DNA from: JAHEJX01 sp041605955 | Lineage (GTDB): Bacteria > Actinomycetota > Acidimicrobiia > Spongiisociales > UBA5794 | Assembly: GCA_041605955.1 (NCBI GenBank) | Contig: JBFIXI010000039.1 | Span: forward strand, 1-39,215 | DNA: 39,215 bases | Direction of reading: 5' to 3' | Part shown: positions 17,132 through 26,422 of the stretch, one piece after another | How positions within the stretch are numbered: the stretch's first letter is position 1 | Layout: each line of letters starts with the position of its first letter | Program-made: the position numbers and the translations under genes | Notes under the pieces: model-generated | What the model was told of the DNA's origin: nothing | Database searches by the model: none | The model's input: the letters and a program-made list of their open reading frames with translations, nothing else

Positions 17132-18871
17132 CTAGGGAATCACAGGCAGAAGGACGTACCCATCCCGCTCCGGACCGAGGTGAATCGTGGTGCGACCGCC
17201 AAAGATGTCCTCTGGCCGATCTTCTGGATCGTCATGCAGGAATGGCCCACAGCCCGTGAAGCGGTTCTTGAACGTGGTTATCTCGGCGGCCTCGCCGAGA
17301 TCACCCTCGTACTCGTAGTCCTTGCCGCGAACGGCCAACGCCACCGTGTAGCCGGCCGGGACGACGATCGATGTCGGCCAGATTTCGATGTCGAGATCGA
17401 CCGGCTCGCCTGGAATCAGCGCAGCCTGCAGACGATGAGTGTGGACAGGACGCCACGGCTCCGAAAGGTTCTCGTCCAGCTCCCGGTGGGAAGCCCGCAG
17501 CCAGCCCTGCGCGACCGGCGCATGGGGATCGAGGGCGCCCTGGAAGGTGACTTCGTCGCCGGCCGGATCGAAGACGCGCAGCACGAGAAAGACATCGGCG
17601 TCATCTGTGCTCGACGACACGGAGAGCTTGGCGGAGAGCGGGCCAGTGATCTCGGTTTCTTCCTCCAGCGGAGCTGAGCGAAACAGCAGCCCCTCGCCAG
17701 CGGCATCGAACTCCACTACCCCGTCCGACCCGGGTCGCTTCGGCTGCAGCGTCAGGTTGGGATGCAGGTGCATCTCCGTCCACTGGGTGCGCGGGATCGG
17801 CCAGGCATCCTCGAGCCGCACGACGAACCTCTCCCCTGGATGCCGCACCTGCAACCGGACCGGCGCCTCCTCATCCCACCCGTTGTCCTCGCCCTTGAGG
17901 AAGTGGTCGAAGAAGCGCAGCTGCAGCTCACGTCCGTAGTCGGTGTAGAAGTGGGTCCAATGCTCGATTCCGTGAATCTCGAGCCACTTCTGCTCAGACG
18001 CCGACTGCAAGTAACCCTCCGTGTTGCCACGCAGATGCAGCCCTTGGCCGCCCCAATTCCCAGCGCTGAATAGGGGCACCTCGATCTTGCTGAAGTCGGG
18101 CGAGCGAGCACGGTGGTACTCGTCGTCGAATGGGTGAGCCAGGATGTCCGCGCCGAAATCGGCTCGGTTGGCCGCCAGCTCGTGCTCCGAGAGCGTCACG
18201 TCGCCGCACGCGAGCTGCCCCGTCACCGGATGGCGGGGACCGTTCTCGCCTAGGCCGTACTGGACGGTCTTGACCTGCATGTCGTACCAGTTGGCCCAGA
18301 ACGTGCACAGGATGCCACCGTGGTGGGTCATGTCGCGATACCAGTCGGCGGCGCCCTCCCAGGCGCACATTGCGGCGAGATGCGGCGGATTCAGCGACGC
18401 AACGTGCCACTGGTTGATGGCGTAGTAGCTGATCCCGTTGAGACCCACCTTGCCGCTCGACCATGGCTGGGCCGCGGCCCATTCGATGGCCGCGTACAGG
18501 TCCCGGGTCTCCCGGGGTGAGAAGTGGTCGACGAAACCGGGGGAGCGCCCGGTGCCGCGGGAGTCCACCCGAACGCAGGCATAGCCATGAGGAACCCACT
18601 TCTCCGGGTCGACGACCTCCCAGTTCTGATACTGGTTGGTGGAGCCCTCGGCAACCTCCGGGAAATCGGTCACCATTCGATTCCACTGGTCGGGGTAGCC
18701 ATCCTGGAAGGCCAGCCCCTTGGCATAGGGGCCATAGGAGAGGATCACGGGGTAGCGGCCTGGGTCGACGGGACGAAACACATCTGCTTTGAGAACTAAC
18801 CCGTCGTCCATCGGCACATCTACATCCCAGTCGATGCGCATCCCGTCGCGCACCTCGCTCTTCCAGGTCAC
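17132..18871 (-). CDS. CocE/NonD family hydrolase (X-Pro dipeptidyl-peptidase S15-like)
   Basis: This 579-residue serine hydrolase has an alpha/beta hydrolase domain (about 20-330) with nucleophile S148 in GLNGISYYA and a preceding RVDSRGTGRSPG segment typical of the S15/CocE group. HGIEHWTHFY probably supplies the catalytic histidine. A C-terminal jelly-roll domain (PepX_C type, about 340-579) begins after LRFFDHFLKG. Where CocE has an aspartate in GGWxD, this protein reads SAGNWGGQGLHL, so the acid residue is displaced or unusual. Family enzymes cleave esters and amides, including cocaine esterase. The GTG start has GGAGGC before it. It lies 15 nt after the PEP-synthase-like gene and probably shares its transcript. 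Confidence 0.84.
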   Translation of the reverse strand: MTWKSEVRDGMRIDWDVDVPMDDGLVLKADVFRPVDPGRYPVILSYGPYAKGLAFQDGYPDQWNRMVTDFPEVAEGSTNQYQNWEVVDPEKWVPHGYACVRVDSRGTGRSPGFVDHFSPRETRDLYAAIEWAAAQPWSSGKVGLNGISYYAINQWHVASLNPPHLAAMCAWEGAADWYRDMTHHGGILCTFWANWYDMQVKTVQYGLGENGPRHPVTGQLACGDVTLSEHELAANRADFGADILAHPFDDEYHRARSPDFSKIEVPLFSAGNWGGQGLHLRGNTEGYLQSASEQKWLEIHGIEHWTHFYTDYGRELQLRFFDHFLKGEDNGWDEEAPVRLQVRHPGERFVVRLEDAWPIPRTQWTEMHLHPNLTLQPKRPGSDGVVEFDAAGEGLLFRSAPLEEETEITGPLSAKLSVSSSTDDADVFLVLRVFDPAGDEVTFQGALDPHAPVAQGWLRASHRELDENLSEPWRPVHTHRLQAALIPGEPVDLDIEIWPTSIVVPAGYTVALAVRGKDYEYEGDLGEAAEITTFKNRFTGCGPFLHDDPEDRPEDIFGGRTTIHLGPERDGYVLLPVIP

Positions 18872-18886
18872 GGCGCCTCCGCTCGC

Positions 18887-20557
18887 TCACCACTCCATGG
18901 CGTGAACCGTACCCGACGTCCCATCGACGGCGAGAGCCCATGCACCGGTTAGTTCCGTCAAGTCGCCGCCGACCAGCTCTTCGATTCTCGTGGCGCACAG
19001 CGCCGGTATTCCCAGCGATCGGGCCGATTCGAAGAGGTGAGCGGCCGGGCTGCCGCCGGTGGTGATCACCGCAGCTGCGTCGAAGAGAAGGGCAGCCAAC
19101 CCGGGGACCGGATGTACCGCGACCACCACATCGCGGGGCCGGAAGCTTCCGGCTGCGGCGGGATCCGGCACGGCGCACAGCCGCCCGAAGGCCACACCGG
19201 GTGCGGCTGGGGAGCCGCGCACCGCGGCGCCGTGGGCGGCGACGAGTGCGGCCTGGAAGGGTTCCCATCGGTCGAAGCCGATACGGGTCGCAGTGGGTGG
19301 TGGCGTCCCGCCCAGCCAGCGACGCGCCGTCGCTCCGTCGACATGCCAGGCAGATGCTTCGTCGGCAACCGCCCCAGCCCCGACCAGTCCTTGGCGCACC
19401 GATGAGAGCAACCCGAGGACCTTGGTGGCGCGAGATCGATCCGGTGCGCGCAGCGCGCGCACCAGCTTCAGCGCAGGGCCGGGATCGGCGCTGCGTAGTA
19501 TCCGCAGCGCATCTGCGGCCTGCCGGGCCGCCACGGGCTTTGGACGACTCCACACCTCAGCGGTGATGGCCGCGGCCTGGCCGATTGCGGCGTGGAGGGC
19601 GTCGTATGGATCGTGTGCCGGGGGCGGGACGGCGAGGTCGGCCAGGCCGGGGTCGGCGATGGCCCACGGTAGGACGAGTGTCTCGCCCAGCGGCCCAGGG
19701 AAACGGCGGATCAGCCGGCCCAGAGAGGACGCATGCTCGCGGCGCAGTGCAGGGTCGACGGCGATTCCCTGCGGCGTCGCGGGGAGGGAGAATCGCTGCA
19801 CCTGAAGTAGCCACACGGTGCCGTCGTGGACCGCCCACTCGCAGTGGTTGGCTCCAACCGTGGCCTGGGCATGGCGTAGCGTGGCCGCCACCCGAACCAC
19901 CAGCTCCTGGCCGAGGAGGTCGGCGGCCGCCGCACCGTGGATGGCACCCTCGCTGGACACCCGAGCGTGAACGCCTGGATCCCAACCTTGGACCAGCGGG
20001 AAGGGAGACCCTTTGACGCCGGCCACGTAGACTTCGTCGCCGTCCAAGCGCGCCATCCCGCCGAACTCGGGCTCGAGCGCGGGCTGGATGAGCACGGCCA
20101 TGGCGGCGTTCGCCGGGGAGACGCCGGCGGCCTCGAACCGCGCGATGGTCGATGGGGTGAACGCGGAGGCGTAGCAGCCGACTAAGGCCTTGGGCAGCTC
20201 GGCATGTCCGATGTCGAGGTAGGACGTGAAGGCACCGGACCACAGACCCGATCCCTCTAGCCCGCTCGAGGACCGCACGACCAGGGGGGCGGCCAGCCCG
20301 GCGGTAGCCGTCTGGAGATCTTGCCGGAGTCCCTCGGGAAGCGGCCTAGCAGTGATGGTCATCCGCGCCCGCCCTGATCCGTGCCTGACCAGCTGCTCGT
20401 AGCCCGTCGCCAGGTGTTTCGTGGCGTGTTCGACCCCGATCACCGCTCCGGGCAAGACCGGCAAACCGGCCTGACGGGCCCTCGCCAACCAGGCCGCTTT
20501 GGCGCCGGCTCGGCTGGGGTCGAGAGCCTGCGGGTCGTCGAGGGAGAACGGCTTCAC
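18887..20557 (-). CDS. PEP synthase/rifampin phosphotransferase-like protein
   Basis: This 556-residue dikinase-type protein has an N-terminal PPDK ATP-grasp domain: PLVVRSSSGLEGSGLWSGAF (about 91-110) and EWAVHDGTVWLLQVQRF. A middle region of low similarity follows, then a C-terminal swivelling phosphohistidine domain with TTGGSPAAHLFESARSLGIP, where H507 would carry the phosphate. It lacks the PEP/pyruvate barrel of true PEP synthase. The order ATP-grasp, middle, His domain is that of rifampin phosphotransferase and related small-molecule dikinases, though it is shorter than the roughly 860-residue enzyme. It may phosphorylate a small molecule during catabolism, but that is inference. Start GTG 20557 has no strong ribosome site, so the exact N-terminus is open. 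Confidence 0.75.
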   Translation of the reverse strand: MKPFSLDDPQALDPSRAGAKAAWLARARQAGLPVLPGAVIGVEHATKHLATGYEQLVRHGSGRARMTITARPLPEGLRQDLQTATAGLAAPLVVRSSSGLEGSGLWSGAFTSYLDIGHAELPKALVGCYASAFTPSTIARFEAAGVSPANAAMAVLIQPALEPEFGGMARLDGDEVYVAGVKGSPFPLVQGWDPGVHARVSSEGAIHGAAAADLLGQELVVRVAATLRHAQATVGANHCEWAVHDGTVWLLQVQRFSLPATPQGIAVDPALRREHASSLGRLIRRFPGPLGETLVLPWAIADPGLADLAVPPPAHDPYDALHAAIGQAAAITAEVWSRPKPVAARQAADALRILRSADPGPALKLVRALRAPDRSRATKVLGLLSSVRQGLVGAGAVADEASAWHVDGATARRWLGGTPPPTATRIGFDRWEPFQAALVAAHGAAVRGSPAAPGVAFGRLCAVPDPAAAGSFRPRDVVVAVHPVPGLAALLFDAAAVITTGGSPAAHLFESARSLGIPALCATRIEELVGGDLTELTGAWALAVDGTSGTVHAMEW

Positions 20558-20638
20558 GAGCTCGGGCGGTGGCAGCGTAGGGCGGTCATCGGGTGGGTCG
20601 GTAGCGGCTGTGAACGGCCCGCATCATCTTCTTGCAGA

Positions 20639-21877
20639 TCAGTCGATGACGATGATCTCGTGCTGCTTGTAAGTGGTGACCATCTCATAGCCGGTCTCCG
20701 TCACGAACAGCATCTCCTCGAGGCGCACCCCGTGGTCATGTAGCTTCCCGTTCTGGGTCTCGAGGGCGAAGGTCATGCCTTGCTCGATCTGGACGGGGTG
20801 GTCGAGCGACCAGATCCGAGAGATCACCGGTGGATCATATTGGGCCAGGCCCAGCCCATGGCCCCAATTGTTAGCCGCGGCCTGGTCTTCTTCCTCGTAG
20901 CCCCACGCCTCTTGGGCGCTGGGCCACTTGGCGGCGACATCGGCCGTCGACACCCCGGGCTTGACCATCTCGATCGAGTCCCACAGCCATTTGTGGGCGG
21001 CGTCGTAGGTCGCCTGGTGCTCGGCGGTAGGGGTGCCACCTACGCAGTAGGTGCGGTAGCAGCACGACTTGAATCCGTTCCAGGTGAGGGCGGCGAGATC
21101 GATGATGACCAGCTCGCCCGGCCGGATCATCCGGTCGGAGAAGTTGCGCCAATTGGGCCAGGCGTTAGGGCCGGACGAGACGATCACGTCCTCGACATCT
21201 TCCATGCCGGCGATCGAGTACAGCTTCTCGAACCCGAAGGCGGCAACCTCGTTCTCCGTCATGCCCGGCTTCATGAAGTTGGTGAGCTCGTAGTGCACGT
21301 AGTCGCAGATCGATCCAACGATGCGGAATGCTGTGATCTCGTCGGGACTCTTGATGGCGCGGGCATTCATCATCGGGGTCATCCCGTCGGTCCAGACGAT
21401 GTTGCGCTTCTCGAACTCCCGCATCAGGTTGATGTCGATGAAGTCGACCCCAAGCGGTTGGTCCTTGACTCCGGCATCCTCTAGATCGTTCATCAGCGCG
21501 TTGACGAACTTGTTGACCTGCTGGTCGGCGGCCGGCCCGACCGCGCCTTTGATCCACACATAGGAGTGGCGGATGTTCTCTTTGGGTATCCACGGGTTGT
21601 GAACTTCGAGGTGGAACCCGATGTCACCCTGCTCGTAGACAATGGGCGGTTTCCCGGCGGGAAGGACGACGTACTTCAGGCCCGGCTTGAGCCGGTTCCA
21701 GCCCGGAGTCAAGGTCGAGGAAACGTATCGCATGTTCTCGTCGTAGAACAGGAGCAGGGCGCCCAGCCCCGCCTTCTCCATCTCGGCGTGCGCCCGCTCG
21801 AGGCGCCATTCGCGAACGTTGGCCCAGTTGATTCCCTCTTTCCAGTCGGTGCTGAGCCCGAAGAATGCTTCCCGCAT
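20639..21877 (-). CDS. M24 (creatinase/aminopeptidase P-like) protein with altered metal site, copy 1
   Basis: This 412-residue pita-bread protein has a creatinase-type N-terminal domain (about 20-165) and an M24 domain (about 170-405). D260 (VIIDLAAL), H340 (WGHGLGL), E373 (FALETQ) and E387 (VRLEEM) match four of the five metal ligands. The second aspartate of the usual SDxTRT segment is replaced by cysteine (SCCYRT, C272). True aminopeptidases need that residue; creatinase, which hydrolyses C-N bonds without metal, also lost it. A C-N hydrolase or lyase role is therefore more likely than peptidase. ATG 21877 is supported by GAAGGGGC just upstream. It is divergent from the Gfo/Idh/MocA gene, and the PEP-synthase-like gene follows. 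Confidence 0.8.
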   Translation of the reverse strand: MREAFFGLSTDWKEGINWANVREWRLERAHAEMEKAGLGALLLFYDENMRYVSSTLTPGWNRLKPGLKYVVLPAGKPPIVYEQGDIGFHLEVHNPWIPKENIRHSYVWIKGAVGPAADQQVNKFVNALMNDLEDAGVKDQPLGVDFIDINLMREFEKRNIVWTDGMTPMMNARAIKSPDEITAFRIVGSICDYVHYELTNFMKPGMTENEVAAFGFEKLYSIAGMEDVEDVIVSSGPNAWPNWRNFSDRMIRPGELVIIDLAALTWNGFKSCCYRTYCVGGTPTAEHQATYDAAHKWLWDSIEMVKPGVSTADVAAKWPSAQEAWGYEEEDQAAANNWGHGLGLAQYDPPVISRIWSLDHPVQIEQGMTFALETQNGKLHDHGVRLEEMLFVTETGYEMVTTYKQHEIIVID

Positions 21878-22051
21878 CAGGTGCCCCTTCCGTCGATCGC
21901 CGTCAACGTGGCGACTCGGCCTCGGCATCTTATCGGCCCGCTGCAGCCCGGGTTTGGGCCGGAGCGACGCGTGACGGCCGATCCGGTGGCGGAACCAACT
22001 GGGGCGGCGGCGATATGGGATCATCTCGCCGATGTCGTAGAGGAGCGCCAC

Positions 22052-23032
22052 ATGGATGTCGGATTAGGGATCGTCGGGCTGGGTTGGTGGGGCCGCGTGC
22101 TCGCCGATGGCGTGGTGGCCGCCGACGGCGTCGAGGTCGTTGCCGGCTATGCCCGTTCTGCGGACGCGAGGGCAGCCTTCGCCGCCGAATATGGGTGTGT
22201 TGCTCCCGAGTCGCTTGACGCGATGTTGGCCGATCCTCGGGTGGAGGGAGTCCTGGTGGCGACTCCGCATTCCACGCACCTCGAGATTCTCGAAGCGGCG
22301 GCTGCAGCCGGCAAGGCGGTGCTGATGGAGAAGCCGCTGGCGCTCACCAGGAAGGAAGCCGAGGCCGCGGTTGACATCGCCGCCAGGGCCGGGATCCCGT
22401 TGCAGGTCGGTCACCAGCGGCGTCGCACGGCCGCCAATCGTGCCATCCGGAAGATGATCGATGCCGGCGACATGGGTCTGATTCAGATGGTGGAGGCCAA
22501 CCAATCAATCGGCAACGCCCTCACCCACGCCGACGATGCGTGGCGGCGCAACCGGATGGAGAGTCCGCTCGGCGGGATGACCTCGCTCGGGGTCCACAAG
22601 GTGGACACGATGCATTATCTGATGGGTCCGATGCGACGGGTGGCGGTCTTCACGAAGAACCAGATGGAAAGGCCGGAGATCGATGAAGCAACAGTTGTCG
22701 CCATCGAGTTCGAGTCCGGTGCAGTGGGCACGCTGGTGACCTCGTTCGTCGTACCGATGATCTCCCGAATCAGCCTCTACGGCACCGCGGCGGCCGCCTT
22801 CAACGACTACGACGGCAAGTCCCTGGAGGTCCAGAAGATGAAGGAAGGCCGGGTGCCGGTGACCCTCGAGCCGATCGACCCGGTGGTCGACCAGCTCGTC
22901 GAGTTTGGCAGAGTGGTCCGCAGGGAGGCGGAACCGGAGACCGGCGCCGCCGAGGGCCTTGCGGTCGTGGCAGCCATGGGCGCCATGGTGGAGAGCAGCG
23001 AGTCCGGGTGCGCCGTCGACGTGCGATATTGA
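22052..23032 (+). CDS. Gfo/Idh/MocA family oxidoreductase
   Basis: This 326-residue NAD(P)-dependent dehydrogenase has an N-terminal Rossmann fold (GLGIVGLGWWGRVLADG, 4-20), the EKP motif at 93-95 with catalytic K94, and the C-terminal substrate domain with GVHKVDTMHYL (180-190), supplying H182 and D185. The family oxidises hydroxyls of sugars, inositols and many other compounds. AGGAG (22040-22044) precedes the ATG. The frame opens far upstream, but that part is antisense to the M24 gene. The intergenic space to the M24 gene is 174 nt with no copy of the palindrome. A second amidohydrolase follows 85 nt downstream. Confidence 0.88.
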   Translation: MDVGLGIVGLGWWGRVLADGVVAADGVEVVAGYARSADARAAFAAEYGCVAPESLDAMLADPRVEGVLVATPHSTHLEILEAAAAAGKAVLMEKPLALTRKEAEAAVDIAARAGIPLQVGHQRRRTAANRAIRKMIDAGDMGLIQMVEANQSIGNALTHADDAWRRNRMESPLGGMTSLGVHKVDTMHYLMGPMRRVAVFTKNQMERPEIDEATVVAIEFESGAVGTLVTSFVVPMISRISLYGTAAAAFNDYDGKSLEVQKMKEGRVPVTLEPIDPVVDQLVEFGRVVRREAEPETGAAEGLAVVAAMGAMVESSESGCAVDVRY

Positions 23033-23117
23033 CAGCACTCCACTCTGCAGACCGGGACGGCACCACCGGGTCCATAAGATGGCCGGGCGCGGCGCAGCTA
23101 ACCACCCGGAGGACGAA

Positions 23118-24131
23118 GTGACGGGGACGCTCACGATCGATGTGCACTGCCACCTGGCGACTCCGGCGGCTGCCGAGTTGGTGGCCCCTCACAAGCGGCC
23201 GGAGTACGAGCCCTACGACTACTTCATGGCGGAGGCCTCTAGGGCCCAGAACCAGGTGATGTTCCCCACGATCGTCGAATCGCTGCGCAATCCGAGTGCC
23301 CGCATCGTTCACATGGACCGCATGGGGATCCAGATCCAGGGTCTGGCCACTTTCGTGTCCGAGTACGCCTATTGGGCGCCCGCGCGCGCGGCCGCCGAAG
23401 CGGCCCGGTTGCAGAACGACAACCTGGCGGCGGCAGTTGCCGCTCATCCCGACCGATTCGTGGGTCTGGGAGCCACGGTTCCTTTGCAGGACGTCGACCT
23501 CGCCATCGCCGAGATGGATCGGGCAGTCGATCAGCTCGGGCTCAAGGGCCTCCAGATCGGGGGAACCGTAGACGGCCACAATCTGGACGAGCCGCGGTTT
23601 CGGCCGTTCTGGCGCGCTGTGGCGGCCAAAGGAATCCCGGTGATCATCCATCCCAACGGCTATGAGGAGAGTCATCGCCTCGGCGACTACTTCCTCACCA
23701 ACTGCATCGGCAATCCACTCGAGACCATGGTGGCGGCGACCCGGATGATCTTCTCGGGCCTCTTCGAGGAGCTGCCCGACCTCGAGCTCGTTCTCCTCCA
23801 CGGCGGTGGGTACCTGCCGTTCTACTGCTCGCGGGCCGACCACACCTGGAAGGTACGCCCCGAGACTCGGGTTGCCATCCCCAACCACCCGCCGAGCTAT
23901 TACATGAAGCGGTTCTATTACGACACGGTGGTCTTCCAGCCCCTATACCTGCGGCACCTCGTGGACATCGTCGGGGCGGATCGGGTCATGGTCGGCACCG
24001 ACTTTCCCTTCGACATGAGCGAGCCCGATCCGCTGGGGCTGATCGACGCCACCGAGGGTCTCGACGAGGCTGACAGAGCAGCCATGAAGGGGGGCACTGC
24101 TGCCCGGCTATTCGACATAGCGGTCGAGTGA
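23118..24131 (+). CDS. Amidohydrolase-2/ACMSD-like metal-dependent hydrolase or decarboxylase
   Basis: This 337-residue TIM-barrel protein has HxH at H10 and H12 (IDVHCHLA), H178 (IIHPNG), H228 (LLHGGGYLPF) and D295 (VGTDFPFD), the full metal and catalytic set of the ACMSD/gamma-resorcylate decarboxylase group. The LHGGGYLPF segment is typical of that decarboxylating subgroup, which makes decarboxylation of an aromatic or unsaturated acid plausible. GTG 23118 is chosen because GGAGG (23108-23112) sits at ideal distance; an in-frame ATG at 23079 is the alternative. It ends 16 nt before the convergent hydroxylase gene. Confidence 0.88.
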   Translation: MTGTLTIDVHCHLATPAAAELVAPHKRPEYEPYDYFMAEASRAQNQVMFPTIVESLRNPSARIVHMDRMGIQIQGLATFVSEYAYWAPARAAAEAARLQNDNLAAAVAAHPDRFVGLGATVPLQDVDLAIAEMDRAVDQLGLKGLQIGGTVDGHNLDEPRFRPFWRAVAAKGIPVIIHPNGYEESHRLGDYFLTNCIGNPLETMVAATRMIFSGLFEELPDLELVLLHGGGYLPFYCSRADHTWKVRPETRVAIPNHPPSYYMKRFYYDTVVFQPLYLRHLVDIVGADRVMVGTDFPFDMSEPDPLGLIDATEGLDEADRAAMKGGTAARLFDIAVE

Positions 24132-24147
24132 TTCGAGATTCTGCCGG

Positions 24148-26409
24148 TCATTTGCCGGCTGCCTGTATCGCTTCCCACACCTGCTGCGGCCGCAGCGGGA
24201 TCTGTAGCTCACGCACGCCCCACGGCGCCAGAGCATCGATGGCGGCGTTGAGAATGGCGGGCGGCATGCCGATGCAGCCGCCCTCGCCGGCTCCTTTGGC
24301 TCCTAGCGGATTGGAGGGAGCCGGGTGGCTGAGATGGTCGGTGGCTACCGCCACCATCTCCACCGCCGACGGGAGCTGATAGTCGACGAATGTCGTCGTC
24401 AGCGGCTGGCCGTCGGCTCCGTAGCGCATGTGCTCATAGAGCGCGGCGCCGACGCCCTGCATGACCGAGCCGTGGACTTGGCCCAGCACGAGCATCTCAT
24501 CGAGCACGGTACCGACATCGTCCACGGCGACGAGCGACAGTGGTTGGACCACACCGGTCTCGGTATCGACCTCGACCACCGCAATGTGCACCCCGTAGGG
24601 AAACGTCTGGACTCCCGGCGAGTAGCGCTCCTCGGATTGCAGCTCCACGCCGGCTCGGGAAGCATGGGCGGCAATCTCGGCCAGGGGCAATCGTTCTTCT
24701 TCGCTGCCGGCGACATGGAATGCGCCCGCGGCCACCCGAATGTCTGCCGGAGCTGCCTCGAGCATCTCAGCGGCGATCTCAGCAGCGGCCACCCGCACTC
24801 GCTCCGCACATCGCCACAGGGCGGAGGCCCCGATCTGGGCCGATCGGCTGGCAAAGCTGCCGGTCGAGTCAGCCACGGTGGCGGTGTCTCCAGTGTGCAG
24901 CTCGACGGTGGCCGGGCTCACGTCGAAGACTTCGGCCACCAGCCGCCGCCACATGGTCTCGTGACCCTGGCCGGCCGAGGTAGACCCGCTGTGAGCCACC
25001 ACGGTGCCGGCGGCGTCGATCGCCACCTCTCCGTACTCCCATGACTCGGGCCGTCCCCCGGCTCTTTCGATGAAGGCTCCGATCCCGATGCCGATTGGCT
25101 TGGCGCCGCGCGCTAACCGGTCCTGCTGTCGGCGGCGGACTCCGGTGTAGTCGGCCAGTTTGAGTGCCCGCTCGAACGCCGCCGCGTAGTCGCCGGAATC
25201 GAGGTGGGCACCGGTGGGGGTGGTATGGGGCAGTTGGGCGATGAAGTTCTGCCGCCGCACGTCGGCCGGATCGAGTCGCAGCTCTCGAGCCAGCGCATCG
25301 ATCGCCCGCTCGATGGCCAACGCCGCTTCGGGGCGGCCGGCTCCCCGGTAGGGAGCGGTGGGTGCCAGGTTGGTCACGGCGGCGATGATCTCGAAGTCGA
25401 CTCGAGGGATGTCATAGAGCCCGGTGGCCACCAGCCGGGAGAACATCGGGATCATCACCCCCCGGTGGGGATAGGCCCCGGTGTCGGTGAGGAGGCGGAA
25501 ACGGGCTCCGTGTATTCGCCCGTCCGGCGAGGCACTCAGGGTGACCTCGTGGCGTTGCCCCCTTCCGTGGGATCCGGTGAGGAAGAGCTCCCGCCGCGAC
25601 TGCACCCATAGCACGGGGCGGTCCAGTAGGACCGCAGCCTTGGCCACCACGACATACTCGGGATAGAAGCGCTTCATGCCGAAGGCGCCGCCGACGTCGG
25701 GCACGGTAACCCGCAGCCCAGCCACCGGCAGATCGAGGAGCGCCGCCATGTCCTTCTGCAGCTGATGGGGGCTCTGCACCCCTACGGTGATGTGGAGGCC
25801 CCCATCGGCGGGCACCGCCAGCGCAGCTAGGGCCTCGAGGGGGGAGGGTGCCAATCGGGGGTGCTCGATGGTCACTGTGACGTCGGTCAGTCCAGGAGGC
25901 AGGTCGGGACCGGACACCTTACGATCGCGAAAAGCAATGTTGGATCCGGCTGCGGCATGGACCAACGTCTGGTCTGAGATCGACTCATCGACGGTGACTA
26001 CCAGATCGCCCGGTTCCACCTCGACGAACACCATCCCGGCCGCATCCTCGGCCTGGGCGGCCGACTCGGCGATCACTACGGCCACCGCCTCGCCGACGAA
26101 GGCCACCCGATCCCGGGCCAGCATGGGGCGCTCCATGCCGGGCGCGCCGCCTGGGATGGGCGCAGGCTGATCCGGCAGCTCCAGATCGGCTGCCGTGTAG
26201 ACCGCCACCACGCCGGGCATCTCGGCCGCGGCGGCAACGTCCAGGTCGAGGATCCGGCCGCGGGGGAAAGGGCTGCGAACGAACCAGGCCGCCAGAGCAT
26301 CCGGTGGTGCGGTATCGGCGACGAATGTGCCGTGCCCGGTGATCAGCCGCCGGTCTTCGAGCCGCGGCAGCATCGGCGGCAGCGGGCCCGGGGAGGCACG
26401 GACAGTCAC
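24148..26409 (-). CDS. Xanthine dehydrogenase/aldehyde oxidase-family molybdenum-binding subunit
   Basis: This 753-residue large subunit of the molybdenum hydroxylase family carries the molybdopterin-binding loops VGGAFGMKRF (239-248), PYRGAGRPEA and STSAGQGHETM, and the C-terminal GAKGAGEGG with the catalytic glutamate (about E709). It lacks the CODH-type active-site loop with its Cys, so it should hydroxylate an aldehyde, purine or N-heterocycle, not CO. The FAD and 2Fe-2S subunits normally encoded beside it are absent here, so it must borrow them or be encoded apart from them. The GTG start is 13 nt after the E1 beta stop, making it the last gene of the M24-E1alpha-E1beta operon. Confidence 0.88.
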   Translation of the reverse strand: MTVRASPGPLPPMLPRLEDRRLITGHGTFVADTAPPDALAAWFVRSPFPRGRILDLDVAAAAEMPGVVAVYTAADLELPDQPAPIPGGAPGMERPMLARDRVAFVGEAVAVVIAESAAQAEDAAGMVFVEVEPGDLVVTVDESISDQTLVHAAAGSNIAFRDRKVSGPDLPPGLTDVTVTIEHPRLAPSPLEALAALAVPADGGLHITVGVQSPHQLQKDMAALLDLPVAGLRVTVPDVGGAFGMKRFYPEYVVVAKAAVLLDRPVLWVQSRRELFLTGSHGRGQRHEVTLSASPDGRIHGARFRLLTDTGAYPHRGVMIPMFSRLVATGLYDIPRVDFEIIAAVTNLAPTAPYRGAGRPEAALAIERAIDALARELRLDPADVRRQNFIAQLPHTTPTGAHLDSGDYAAAFERALKLADYTGVRRRQQDRLARGAKPIGIGIGAFIERAGGRPESWEYGEVAIDAAGTVVAHSGSTSAGQGHETMWRRLVAEVFDVSPATVELHTGDTATVADSTGSFASRSAQIGASALWRCAERVRVAAAEIAAEMLEAAPADIRVAAGAFHVAGSEEERLPLAEIAAHASRAGVELQSEERYSPGVQTFPYGVHIAVVEVDTETGVVQPLSLVAVDDVGTVLDEMLVLGQVHGSVMQGVGAALYEHMRYGADGQPLTTTFVDYQLPSAVEMVAVATDHLSHPAPSNPLGAKGAGEGGCIGMPPAILNAAIDALAPWGVRELQIPLRPQQVWEAIQAAGK

Positions 26410-26422
26410 CGTCGGCGCTCGC

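Noticed and set aside
24148..26409. Carbon monoxide dehydrogenase large subunit (CoxL)
   Set aside because: The characteristic form I active-site loop with its Cys is absent; PYRGAGRPEA is the general hydroxylase form.
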